Shown here in pieces: positions 49,191-60,831 of a stretch of 64,000 nucleotides of DNA (within the stretch, counting starts at the first letter, position 1; each line of letters starts with the position of its first letter). The notes beneath the pieces are model-generated. The model saw only the letters and a list, made by a program, of their open reading frames with translations. It did not search any database and had not been told where the DNA came from. A program made the position numbers and the translations under genes. Source of the DNA: Pholiota molesta (lineage: Eukaryota > Basidiomycota > Agaricomycetes > Agaricales > Strophariaceae); the NCBI GenBank assembly GCA_014925825.1, contig JACGCK010000111.1, positions 62,001-126,000 of the forward strand. Direction: 5' to 3'.

Positions 49191-51340
49191 ATGGCCGCAG
49201 CTAGACGAAATGGACTTGCGCTTAGCATCTTACTGGTAAGAGTAGCTTTGGGCGCGTCGCCGTATGGCATTCCAAAGCCCCCTCTACCAAATGCAAACAC
49301 TGGCACGGAAAGAGGTTCCCGTGAATTCTGGTACCATCTCACTGTCAGCATCATGCTCGTTCTGGCTGGCGGTGTTTTTGCTGGGTAATGACTATCAATT
49401 CTCGAGTCTTTGCACGGCTTTTTGCTGACGCCCTGCATGTTAACAGGTTGACGTTGGGCTTGATGGGCTTGGATGAGCTCCATTTGCGGGTCCTAGCCAC
49501 ATCGTCAGAAGACATAACAGAGAAACGCAATGCCCAGAAAGGTACTTTTTCTTCGAGATGCTATCCAAGATAGTTAATCTGATAAATGGCAAGTCCTCAA
49601 TTTACTCCGCAGAGGTCGGCACTGGGTACTTGTCGTGCTTTTATTGTCCAACGTGGTCTGTGTGGCTCGTACGAGGCTACTCTCGACTCTGCTGACGACG
49701 CAACGCTTTCTAGATTGTGAACGAAAGTTTGCCTATTTTTCTCGATAATGCTGTGAGTAACGTTCCCGTTACCCGCTATACCTTCGAGGGATTCTCATTG
49801 ACAGGTACAGATTGGAGGCGGAATAGCCGCTATTGGTATTTCTACTACGGCTATCGGTGCGAATCTTCAATTGTCTTAAAATCAACGTGCTGACTTCATA
49901 TCCTAGTCATCTTTGGGTATGCCCATAGCAGAAATTTTACTTTGTACAGCCGAGATCTGATCAAATCCCGATATTCCGTTGCTTGTGAACAGAGAGTAAG
50001 ATCCAATTCATTGGCAGATTTAGACTTTTCTCACCAAGAAACAGGGTTATCCCACAAGCCGTGAGCGTACGCTACGGACTCCAGGTTGGCGCAACCTGCG
50101 CACCTTTAGTACTCGCCATGATGTTTATTCTCGGTATGTGATAATACAACAAACCTTTCGTCTATTATCGCATGATTTTTACGTCGATATTACAGCTCCC
50201 ATTGCATATCCAATAGCTAAACTCCTTGATTTTGTGCTGGGAACAGATGAGCAACACCTGTACAAGAAGGCCGAGCTCAAATCGTTCTTGGAGTTCCACC
50301 GGTCTGGGGAGGAACCTTTGCGGGACGATGAGATCACTATCTTGAATGGTGTTTTAGAGCTCAATACGAAGAACGTCGAGATGATAATGACGCCTCTCAG
50401 GGTTTGCTCCTCGTGCCTTGCGTTTTGATTCTATGTTGACGTCAATTTTAGGATGCGGTAATATTAAGCGCCGATGACATTCTTGATTATAATGCCATTG
50501 CGACAATGTAAGCCCTCTTCTGTCGTTATTGAGACCCGTATTGCTAAAATCCGATAGATTGCAAAGTGGATATTCCCGTTTTCCTGTCCACGAACCTGGA
50601 AAACCTACCTCGTTCATCGGTCTTTTACTGATCAAAAAGGTAACTTTGATTCAAAATAGCAGGGATAGCTTTCATCTAACGTCCCTTCTGCGCAACAGCT
50701 TTTGACATATGATCCAAGTCAGGCGCTCCCAGTGTCAAGTTTCCCTCTGTCCATTTTGCCCGAAGCGCATCCGTCAATCAATTGCTTCCAAGCTCTACAT
50801 TATTTGTGAGTTACTAAATGACACACTCAACTCTTTGTGGAACTGACCTGTATGCATTCAAGCCAAACGGGGCGTGCACATCTACTGCTCGTCAGCCGCA
50901 CTCCGGGACAAGGCGGAGGCGCGATGGGGGTCATAACTCTAGAGGGTGTGTTACCTGTTTCCTTTCTTATAATCGGCTCCCAGTGACACCATACTGATCC
51001 ATGTTGTTTTTCAGATATTATCGAGGAAATTATCTTGGGCGAGATAGTTGACGAAACAGATCAATATCGCGATAATCATACGAAGGCCAAAGCAAGGCGC
51101 TCGACTACCGCGACTATCATGCGAGGGTAAGCAAAGGATACTATATTTTAGCCATCCTGCAAATACTCATTGCATCACTACTACAGAATTGTAGAACGGA
51201 GAAGAGATTCCGTTATGGGACTCTTTAATGAGAGTTCGTTGCTTCTTGGCAATCACGGTAGCCCCACAATATCTCTTGAGTTGCAGAATGGGAACACTGG
51301 CCGTTACAGTGATGCCTTTCCGCAAAGTCAGTCTCAGTAG
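49191..51340 (+). CDS. CNNM/Mam3-type transporter-like protein (DUF21 plus CBS), tandem copy 2
   Basis: The start ATG at 49191 opens a hydrophobic leader (LALSILLVRVALGASP). The same domain order as copy 1 follows: a first membrane segment ending GGVFAG, LTLGLMGLDELHLRVLATSS, helices near VLVVLLLSNV and IGGGIAAIGISTTAI, the VRYGLQVGATCAPLVLAMM segment, EEPLRDDEITILNGVLEL, the CBS region (SGYSRFPVH, GAMGVITLED) and a short serine-rich tail. The intron that splits VLV from VLLL in copies 1 and 3 is missing here (continuous coding around 49620-49655), which suggests intron loss. It likely acts in divalent metal handling at an internal membrane. Tandem neighbour of copies 1 and 3 in the same orientation. 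Confidence 0.87.
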
Positions 51341-51704
51341 AACTAGGTGACAGTTTTGATGCTAGTTAATGTGGGATGAACTTATTATTTAGTACCTAGT
51401 TGGTACATGATTTCTTTTTTGCGATTTATATTTGGTTTACATAAATTCTTGTATGTGCATTGTAGACCAGCTTGAGCCTGGTATCAGCAGACCAATCAGT
51501 TTGTTATATCTGATAAAGTATATGAGATATATACAATCAATTAACGTCCTTGTAATTCTCGTCAACCAAGAAGAATCGCAATAGGCGCCCATAACTCTAC
51601 CAGAAGACGACGTCATTCGCTTACATAATACCCGGTCCTACGACTCCTGACACGGTCACGATTGGTTGTCCGAACTCTCCTTCACCTCGACGTCCACAAT
51701 CCAG

Positions 51705-53832
51705 ATGCCACCCAAGCTGCACACAACGCTTTTCTTACTGAGAACGGTCCTTGCATCCCCACATCTTCGACTGAAAAATGCACCAATCGAGGTGGAACCT
51801 ACCAAGCCTGGTTCTTCCGAATTCTATTCGAAAATCATCGTGAGCATGGTGCTCGTTCTGGCTGGAGGTGTATTTGCAGGGTGTGTTGCGCTTGATAGCT
51901 AGTCGTATCTGTGCTGATGAAGTTAGACTGACCCTTGGTCTGATGGGCCTGGACGAGCTGCATCTACGTGTACTGGCAACATCGTCAGAGGACCTGACAG
52001 AAAAGAAAAACGCACAGAAAGGTGCACAGTCATATGTTTCCGACGCGTTTCTAGGCTAAATCATGTACAAGTGCTCAAACTCATGCAAAAGGGACGTCAT
52101 TGGGTGCTCGTCGTACGTGATTAACTTCTCTTGTCCTGGCGTGGCCGCTGATCAGACAAGCAACGCAGGTTTTGTTATTAGGCAACGTCGTATGTCCCAT
52201 CGTCAAGACTCAAAGCAATACAAATTTGACGTGTTATAGATCATCAATGAAAGCTTGCCTATATTTTTGGATAGTGCGGTGCGTGAACCTTCCAATTTGA
52301 CCTATGTGGGGTGGGCTGAATGTGATAACTAGCTCGGGGGTGGTGTCGCAGCTATCGTAATATCGACTATTGCTATTGGTATGTGATTCTTTCACATTCG
52401 CAACCATACTCGGCTTAACCCTTCTGCAGTTATCTTTGGGTAGGAATACTTCAGATAAACTGACTTCGGGAATGCTCATACGACTGGTTCCTAATTTAGA
52501 GAGTGAGCCATCACCTTACCGTTTCTCTCGCGTTTTCTCATGAAGTATCCAGAATTATCCCTCAGGCTATCAGCGTCCGCTATGGACTATCCGTTGGTGC
52601 CGCATGTGCCCCTCTTGTACTTGGCATGATGTATCTATTTGGTGAGCTCTCTCTTCTCCATATCCGACAGCACAGCACATTTTGGAATCACTAACCCCGA
52701 ACCTTCTTCACTGAAGCTCCTGTTGCATGGCCCATCGCCAAACTTCTTGACTACGTTCTTGGCGCTAGCTCACATCACACTTATAAAAAAGCCGAACTCA
52801 AATCGTTCCTCCAATTTCATCGAACGGGCGAGGAACCTCTGCGCGACGATGAGATCGCGATTCTTAACGGCGTGCTTGAGCTAAACACAAAAAATGTTGA
52901 AGAGATCATGACTCCTCTGAAGGATACCCTCACGCTCAGCGCGGACACGATTCTGGATCATAAAACTGTGGACGAGATGTTCGTCTGTTTCTCCCCGTTC
53001 TAAAAAAAGTTTCCTGATTCGAACCAAATCTGGTTACCTGTTTAGATTACTCAGTGGTTACTCTCGTTTCCCAGTACATGAACCAGAAAACTCCCTGTCG
53101 TTCCTTGGGTTGCTTCTCATCAAAAAGGTTGGCCAATCACAGTGTATGTATGATAATTCTGAAGCTTATTTAATGAACAAATAGCTCCTGACATACGACC
53201 CAAGCAAAGGACTGCCCGTTTCGGCTTTTACACTGAGTATCCTACCCGAGGCTCTTCCCTCCATCAACTGTTTCCAAGCTTTGGATTATTTGTGCGTCTT
53301 TCTGACTGATCTTTCCATCAGGACTGAATTTTAGTCTGATAATGTGTGCTTCGTTTATCAGCCAGACCGGCCGGGCTCATCTTCTCCTCATCAGTCGTAC
53401 GCCGGGGCTAGCAGGCGGCGCTCTCGGTGTCATCACCCTCGAAGGTGCGTGTCGAATACCCCGGAAGTTGCTGTGTAATAGACTGTCTGACTATCTCCAG
53501 ATATCATCGAGGAAATCATCTCGGAAGAGATAGTCGACGAGACAGACCGATACCAAGACAACCAGAGCAAACGCCGCGCGCACAGGGCTACGACGGCCGC
53601 CGTCATGCGGGGGTGAGTCGCATTATGATTTTGTATAATCCACTTCTTCTCATCGATATGCTTTAGGATTGTCGAGCGCGAAAGGAGAAAAGACACCAAG
53701 GACTCGGAACGCACGCCGTTGCTTGGGGCGGCGTCGCCCTACAACGGGACAGGCGCCTTGTCCACGATATCCGGCTATAGCGGAGCAGAGACAGCGATTA
53801 GCGAGTCTCCACGGGAAAACTCGTACTCATGA
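51705..53832 (+). CDS. CNNM/Mam3-type transporter-like protein (DUF21 plus CBS), tandem copy 3
   Basis: The ATG at 51705 starts a leader (MPPKLHTTLFLLRTVLAS), then SKIIVSMVLVLAGGVFAG, LTLGLMGLDELHLRVLATSS, the later helices, the linker EEPLRDDEIAILNGVLEL, the CBS motifs (SGYSRFPVH, GALGVITLED) and EEIVDETDRYQDNQ. The C-terminal tail contains a TPLLGAA segment, a possible dileucine-type sorting signal for the vacuole or endosome; this is inference. Only 365 bp separate it from copy 2. Exon phases are consistent and I found no stop inside the exons. Same family role as the other two. Confidence 0.87.
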
Positions 53833-54053
53833 TTTTACGGTGGATCATTTCAGTATTTAAGCGATGCTGCTTTGGAAACCGGGCAGAAATTTGGTATTTT
53901 TTTTTTGGTTTTATCTTCCTTCAGGCCACCGTATGGCTTGTATTTCAGCGAAGTAGTGGTTATTTAATATATATATATGAGAAGCAACCTGTCAACTTTT
54001 CCCGCTGACTGATGCTCGCGATCTATGCTGTATATTCCCGACAGACATCAATC

Positions 54054-55467
54054 TCAATCGTCCTCGCCGTCCACCTGGGTGCGTTTATCGTCCTCTATCT
54101 GTCGAATGACTTGATTCTGGATGTCTGCACTTCCTGTCATCCCGTGCTCTTCGTCGAGTTTATGGACGATTGCCTGGGCGAGAAAACGTTTTGAACATCA
54201 GTCGAGCTATCTCGGAGGACAGGAACGACGATGAATGGTTTACCTCCAGGGCGTAGAGATGCGAATCATACGAGTTGGGTGAGAGGTGCCGCACGGATTC
54301 TACCAGTCGGTAGAGGTATTCCTATAATCGATCCCGAGGTTAACAGCGGCAGAGGACGCAGACGCAGAGATGACGCGGACGGTCAAGGCATACCTTGTTC
54401 GGTCCAGATGGGCCTACGGATTTCCAGATGGTCCTGCCGAGAGCCTCCAGAGGCTCAGAGCCGACTGCGCGTCTTAGAGTTAGAGAAATGAGTGATGCAG
54501 GGAGACGGGATTGGGAAGCTTACTGAAGGAGGGATTATCGTTGTGGCCGACGTAGCACTGGCGTTATTCAGATCGGATGTGTTTTAGTTCGTACAACTGA
54601 TAAGTGGGATTTAACATACATATGCCTGCGTATTTAATGATCAGTACAAGAATCAGTGCGGGTGCGGTTAGTCAAGAGGTACTGACGTTATGGATGATGA
54701 TAGTATGGACACCATTGTCATCGATACCGTGGATGTCCAGAGTTTCCATGGTATATCCGTCCTGTTGAAAAAAATCCGGTGAATTTGAGATGTTCCTCCT
54801 TGACTCCGGTGAAGTATCTACCTTTTCTCTATAGTCTTTGGGTGGGCCGTCTGATTAGATGATGGGATACAAAAGAAGGGTATGGCTGACCTAGATAATC
54901 ACGAACTTCGGCCTCATATGCTGGGTCGATGGTATAAGCTATGCCTGGCCATAAAGCACCTTGAGAAAACGGGTATAAAATACACCATTAAAATACACAC
55001 CCCATACGGTATCATCGTTCGGGAAAGCGTCCTGCAAAAGAAAATCCAATCGAAGATCAGCCAGTTTTTCCAGTCTCCAGACGGAGGGGCGCTTGCCGAT
55101 TGCGAGAATTTATCCCAGTCTTCCTTGTGTACTAGCGTCACTACTCTGCCTGGGTTCTTTCAGGTTGAGTCGGACGCGCGCTCTGGACCATGGAACGGGA
55201 AAGACGGTACCTCCTCTGTCCCGCGGTGATCATGCGACGCTTGTGCGAAGCGGCGTACGTAGCCTTTTAGGTATCCGGGGACTTCGACGAGGTGAGTTAG
55301 GGCATGGGCCATAGATTTCATCGTTACCTTGCTTGATAACGTGAGGCGGAGGCTAATGGTGCATGTCTAGTCAGTGTGGGTTTTGTTGCTGACGGGAACA
55401 GGGGATTTGCCTTGAATATCAGAGAGCCATAGCCGAATACGACGAATGGTGCTGCTTCTGATTTCAT
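54054..55467 (-). CDS. Glutathione-specific gamma-glutamylcyclotransferase (ChaC family)
   Basis: Twelve short exons join in phase to 229 residues: 55467-55411, 55352-55328, 55281-55211, 55156-55097, 55031-55001, 54944-54891, 54835-54822, 54761-54687, 54557-54524, 54464-54394, 54321-54244 and 54173-54054. The FGYGSLIFK motif (residues 11-19) forms the gamma-glutamyl binding loop. PPPHVIKQVPGYLKGYVRRF, ASHDHRGTEE, PGRVVTLV, VWGIAY and the C-terminal TIWKSVGPSGPNK segment follow in the family order and at family length. The enzyme cleaves cytosolic glutathione to 5-oxoproline and Cys-Gly. Introns 1 (after 55411) and 4 (after 55097) begin with GC, and only that reading keeps the frame. The gene is easily missed because no exon exceeds 120 nt. 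Confidence 0.9.
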
Positions 55468-55911
55468 TGGGAGGTGGTGGTAAAGTATAGACCGACAGAT
55501 AGGCGCTTAAGATTGACTTGAGATCACAGATATCCTTCTATACAAACTCGAAGCGCCAAGATCAATTGAAGATCAATGATTCTAGTTAGCCAGTCAAAGA
55601 AATGTCGGCGCCAAGATAGGGTTGGATGTAGATCTCCAGTGTGTTTACCAGAGAGAGATTCAAAAATCCAGGGAAAGAATGTGGGTCTATGGGCGCTTGA
55701 CGTGCTGTCAATGCGTCGCGTCGAAGACTGAAGGGAGCGAGCACAAGAGGAGTCATTCATCTCTCCAGCCAACCAAATTGATCAGATTATGAGGATTACG
55801 TAATCTCTATGGTCAGTAAACTTTTGCCGGGACACCGTGACGAGGTTTGCTGAACACCTACTACGACATTTTACAGCGCCAGGGTCTGCCTTTCTTCTTG
55901 ATTTCTGGCAT
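55468..55911. promoter_or_regulatory. Divergent intergenic region between ChaC and TRM2
   Basis: About 445 bp separate the minus-strand ChaC start from the chosen TRM2 start, so both promoters probably lie here. No named element was identified. Confidence 0.35.
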
Positions 55912-57984
55912 ATGCGCTCTCTGGCCTTATACAGGCGCCTTTTTACACAGATCTACCCCACCAGAACTCTCAGGAAGAGTCCCCTCTTCTCGAATCTTCG
56001 TCCCATGTCGACTTCACTTCCACAAATACGCTCCCTGGCGGACTCGGACGTCGAGGGCCCCGTGCTGAAGAAACAAAAGGTGGAAGCAGAATCCGCGGAG
56101 CTCGCCATCGAGGCTGCCGAAGAACCAGCAGAGGCAGAGACCTCGGAACCCGAAACCAAGAAGACGACGCGCGTCTCGCTGGCCGCCGTCAAGCCCCGCC
56201 CACCCAACTCGCCGAAGCGGCGGAAGAAGCGCAAGGACCCGCCGCTCCCCGAGCCCTGCTCCGCGGCCGACGTGCTCTACCAGGAGATCCGGGCGCTGCT
56301 TGGCGGCGATGTGGTCGATGCCGTGACGGAGGGCGGGGGCGCGTTCCAGGCGCCGTTCGCGTATAAGGAGGAGGTGACGGTGGTGATAGAGAGTCTTGGC
56401 TCTGGAGGTACGCTCTTTCTTGCTCTCTTTGGTTATCGAGCGGGAATGCTCATGGGGTTTTGAAGGCTCCGGGATCGGGTTAGCGCCCAAGGAAAAGGGC
56501 CCATGGGCGATCGTCGTGCCTGTCGCGCTCCCGGGCGAGACGGTACGCGTCAAGATCGTGAAAAATGACCGGATGCACTCGTGTGGCCAAGTGGTGGAGG
56601 TGCTCGTACCTAATCTTGAGCTGAGGGATGATTCTCTCGTTCGGTGCAAGTACTTTGGGACGTGCGGTGGATGTCAATATCAGGTATGGATATTCATCTT
56701 CGATATCCTAGGGCTGGCGACTCAAGTTTCCTTCATCAGATGCTCTCAAGCGAGAAGCAACTTGATTTGAAAAGGGACGTGATAGTCAAGGCCTACAAAA
56801 CATATTCTTGTGCGTGGATATCAACGCCAACCCGAAAAATACTCATTTCCCCACGTGCAGCATTACCCGAATCCTCCATACCCGTGATTGAAACCACCGT
56901 CGAATCTCCTCTCCTCTACAACTATCGCACCAAAATCACGCCTCATTTCGAGCGCCCTCCAAAAGGAACGAAGCCGAAGGACGTTGTTCCAGGAAAACAA
57001 CCATCGTGGCTGCAGATCGGGTTTAACATGGCTAACAACAAATCGACGATAGACATAGAGGTATGTATCGAAGGCAGTTGAGATGAGCGATTCTGATCTC
57101 GTTTTTGCATTACAGGAATGTCCCATTGCCACACCTATCTTAAACGAAACGTATAAATCTGACCGACAAAATATAATCAAGTACGTTTGCAGACCCATCG
57201 ACTCATTCCCTACCTAACGCATTGGTCCAGCAATATAATGTCCTACAAAAAGGGCGTGTCGCTCATGTACCGCGACTCCTTAGACACCTCATTCGACGCG
57301 GAGCAAATGATGACACCCCCGATCGACACGCTCTCCGACGCCTTCACGAAACACGTCTGCGTCTCCAACCAGAACGCGCCCGCGCGCGAGACCGTCGGCG
57401 ACTTCCTCTTCGAGTACACCGCGGGCGGGTTCTTCCAGAACAACAACGCCGTGCTCCCCCTGATGGTCGACTTCGTGCGCGGCCTCCTCGCGGCCGCCGC
57501 CCCGGAGCCGCCGACGCATCTGGTGGACACGTACTGCGGCGCGGGGCTGTTCGCGATCTCGCTCGCCGGGGGGTTCGAGCGCGTCGCGGGGATCGAGCTG
57601 TCGAAGGCCGCCATCGCCTCGGCGACGCGCAACGCCGCGCTGAACGGGATCCCCGAGTCCAAAATTGCCTTTCGGGCGGGCACGGCGGCGGACATCTTCG
57701 CGGCCGTGCAGGAGTTCCCGCGCGCGCGCACGGCGGTGGTCGTCGACCCGCCGCGGAAGGGGTGCGACGACGCGTTCCTGGCGCAGCTGCTCGCGTTCCG
57801 CCCGGGGGTCATAGTGTATGTGAGCTGCAATGTGCACACGCAGGCGCGGGATGTGGGGCGGGTGGTGAGGGCGACGGAGGGCGAGGGGGAGGGGAGGCGG
57901 TATCGCCTGGAGAGGCTGAGGGGGTTCGATTTGTTCCCGCAGACGGCGCATGTGGAGAGCGTGGCACTGTTGACGCTGTATTGA
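55912..57984 (+). CDS. TRM2: tRNA (uracil-5-)-methyltransferase (m5U54 of the T-loop)
   Basis: Exons 55912-56407, 56466-56683, 56740-56809, 56861-57060, 57116-57180 and 57231-57984 give 600 residues. A lysine-rich region precedes a TRAM-like segment (ALPGETVRVKIVKND), then a CKYFGTCGGCQYQ cysteine cluster, then the SAM-binding DTYCGAGLF motif, DPPRKGCD (from residue 522), catalytic Cys549 in SCN and the PQTAHVE motif with general base Glu592. These are the RumA/TrmA/Trm2 signatures. The enzyme makes ribothymidine at position 54 of tRNA. The first ATG (55912) gives an Arg-rich, acid-poor leader like a mitochondrial presequence; an in-frame ATG at 56005 would give a cytosolic or nuclear form. 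Dual targeting is inferred. Confidence 0.93.
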
Positions 57985-58911
57985 TTTTGTTGTGTCGCTT
58001 TGGAAATGCCAACAGGTCTCCCGTTTCGGTGTTACATAGCTGGAATGTTTTCTGCCCACGGTGAAGCGCTCAAGTTGAGTAAGTGAATGATGACGTAGAG
58101 TCGGGGAAAAGGCAACTATCTCGCTCCCGGGTACCCGTACTGGCGATTTGTCAGTTTATTTATAATCTGCAGTGCTCGCGGGTCCGGAGGTGGCGTGTAC
58201 CGACGTGTACCGACGTGTACCGCTGCCTGTGGATGATAATCATCCAATTATTTCGTCAATAATCCATGCAATGACGGCGAGGGTGGAGCGACTATCTCTT
58301 ATCCATCGCGCCCATTGGTCTCGTGGTGGTGAGCATCTTACAAATGCTGGAAAGTCGATCCGGTAAACGAGACGGCGGAGTCGACGCGTAATCGTGAATG
58401 CTGCGTGAAAGTGTTTTATAGGAGTTGGTTTTGAATACACGAGAGAATTTGGTGACTTCATTGGGTACAAACCGTGAATACGAGGCTTCTATTGTCAAAG
58501 GACTCGGATCCGGCCGAATGGTAACTTGGGTAATTATACCTTGTGAACGGTGCCGTAACGCATTTTCCAGGATATCCAAGTCCTGGCTCTGCTGCTCACC
58601 GCCATTTTAGCCCACCAACGTTTCCTGAATTTGGATTGAGAGCTTGGCCACACGCCAGCCAATGGCCGCGCGAGTAATGATCAGCGCTTTGTGTGATGAT
58701 TTGGTGATGATCGAAGCTCCGGCGCCATAGATAAGATAAGATCAGATAAAATGCATCGCTTAACTTTTTTTCCCCGATCTTGATCTCATGCCAACCCAGC
58801 CCTCATCCGATTTTGCCCAGTACAAATATGACTCGCTCTTTCCTTCTTTACCATTCCCACTTCCACGGACGTACCGTTCACAAGATCTAACACCCCTCCC
58901 GTGCAATCGAC
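57985..58911. other. Intergenic region between TRM2 and the branched-chain aminotransferase
   Basis: No gene is recognised. A three-copy 10-11 bp direct repeat of CGTGTACCGA lies at about 58194-58222. The downstream part is the promoter of the aminotransferase gene. Confidence 0.45.
58729..58750 (+). promoter_or_regulatory. Cluster of GATA-factor sites upstream of the aminotransferase
   Basis: Three GATAA cores and one GATCA occur within 22 bp, about 160-180 bp before the start codon at 58912. Fungal GATA factors of the AreA/Nit2 type bind such paired sites and control nitrogen metabolism, which fits an amino acid transaminase. Binding is inferred. Confidence 0.5.
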
Positions 58912-60472
58912 ATGGCTATCGACGCGAATGGCTCTGCGCCAGATACCCCTGCGCCTCTTGATGTAAGTCGCCTCTGCGTAGGTCGAACGTGCGCGCGATA
59001 GCTGACGCGCCCTGCTGTCGATTCTTAGGCTTCCAAACTGGTCGTGACGATGGCCTCTGAGCTCAAGCCATTGCCCGCCCCCGAGACGCTTGTGTTCGGG
59101 CAGGTGCGTTTGTGCTCCGTCCGATGTGTGGATCCGCGACTGACGGCGCGGCTATGATCCAGCAAAAAACGGACCACATGCTGGTTGTGAACTACGACCC
59201 TGTCCATGGGTGGGGTGCGCCCGAGATCAAGCCCTATGGGCCGCTTTCGCTGGACCCCATGTCGTCGTGTTTGCAGTACTGCCCGAATGTCTTTGAAGGC
59301 ATGAAGGTGCGATCACTCACGGTTCACGAAGGAGCGGATGCTAAATTCAGGCTGTTGACGATTAGGCGTACGCCGGTACCAAGGGCGAACCTCGTCTCTT
59401 CCGTCCAAAAGCGAACATGGAGCGCCTTGCGCGCTCCGTCGCGCGTGTTGCCCTTCCCGTACGTCTTCCCTCGTTCAACTACCTACGAAAGATCTCAACC
59501 TGAATACGCTTCCTCTAAAAGGCATTCGACACCGACCAACTCCTCATTCTCCTGGAGCGCCTCATCCAAATCGAGTCCCGCTGGATCCCCAACCAGCCCG
59601 GATACAGCCTCTACATCCGCCCCACCGTCATCGGCACCCGCGCCTGTACGTCCCCACCCCTCCCCATCCCTTCCCGATCTCACTCCCCTTCTCTCTTTCC
59701 ACAGCACTAGGCGTCGCCGCCTCGGACGCCGCGTGCATCTACGCCGTCGTCACGCCCGCGGGGCCCTACTTCCGGGGCACCGCGAAGGGGCTCTCGCTGC
59801 TCGGCGTGTCCGAGAGCGTGCGCGCGTGGCCGGGCGGCACGGGCGGGCACAAGCTCGGCCTGAACTACGCGCCGGGGTTCCTGCCGCAGCGCGTCGCGGC
59901 GAAGCAGGGGTACGACCAGATCCTGTGGCTCCTTGGGGACGAGGACCGGGTGACGGAGGTGGGCGCGATGAACTTCTTCCTCGCGGTGCAGGCGGGCGAT
60001 GGCGGTGCGTACTTAAATTGAGATTGATTGTCTCTTCTCCGCGGATTGTCGCTCATCGGAGTTGTATGTACATACAGTGGTGGACCTGATCACGCCCCCG
60101 CTGGACGGCACCATCCTGCCCGGCATCACGCGCGACTCCACGCTCGCGCTCGCGCGCGCGCACACCGCCGGCACCATCACGCTCCCCGCTCTCGCCGGCG
60201 TCCAGCTGCACACGCACGAGCGGCCCATCCCGATGGGCGAGCTCGCTGCGCTCGCCGCAGACGGAAAGATCTTAGAGGCGTTCGGCGTGGGGACGGCGGT
60301 GATCGTCGCGCCCGTGGGCCGCATCGGGTGGCGGGGGCAGGACATCGCGCTGCCGGCGCACGCGGGCGGGCTGGGCCCGATTGGGCGGGCGTTTTGGGAT
60401 ATGCTGACGGCGGTGCAGAGGGGGGAGCGGGAGTTTGAGGGGTGGAGTGTGCCGTGTGTTGGGGGTGTGTAG
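58912..60472 (+). CDS. Branched-chain amino acid aminotransferase, probably cytosolic (class IV PLP)
   Basis: Exons 58912-58962, 59029-59103, 59163-59306, 59366-59458, 59522-59645, 59705-60004 and 60078-60472 give 393 residues, the usual BCAT length. Family motifs are in order: QYCPNVFEGMKAY, RLFRPKANMERL, the IRPTVIGT segment, the PLP-binding Lys212 in GGTGGHKLGLNYAPG, EVGAMNFF and LDGTILPGITRDS. It transfers the amino group between leucine, isoleucine or valine and 2-oxoglutarate, the last step of their synthesis and the first of their breakdown. The N-terminus is acidic with no presequence, which favours the cytosolic Bat2-type form. Codon use in the later exons is very GC-rich. Confidence 0.95.
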
Positions 60473-60831
60473 GGATGGGGAAAGGTGATTTGTATGTGGT
60501 ATCTATAAGGAATGGTATTCTGGAGATTGATATGGTGGATTTTTTTGGTGTGTTGGGAGCGAGTGTGAGTGTGTCGAAAATGGTATATCCTCGTCTCAAT
60601 AGCTACTACAACATTGGGTTAGGATTACATTTCGTCGTCATCCACTGTTCGCTCTTCAGCAGGACAGCGTCGTGACTTGATCATCATCACCATGACGCAT
60701 AAATATAGCTCGCACACAGCGGTGCTGCCAGATCTAGAGCATGTTGAGCATAATATATACAGATTCGATTTCGGAATTTCACAGCTCCTTCCTCCCCGTT
60801 CACATCCACATCGAGCGCAGTGTTGCTGCAA
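60473..60831. other. Intergenic region between the aminotransferase and the HET gene
   Basis: About 360 bp with 3' flank of the aminotransferase and the presumed promoter of the HET-domain gene; no gene seen. Confidence 0.4.

Noticed and set aside
53008..53030. GGTTCGAATC-like T-loop word on the minus strand, as in a tRNA gene
   Set aside because: It lies in an intron of CNNM copy 3 and no acceptor stem or A box can be fitted around it.
57289..58059. Minus-strand frame of 256 codons over the TRM2 last exon
   Set aside because: It is a shadow of a very GC-rich coding exon; the plus strand has all methyltransferase motifs.
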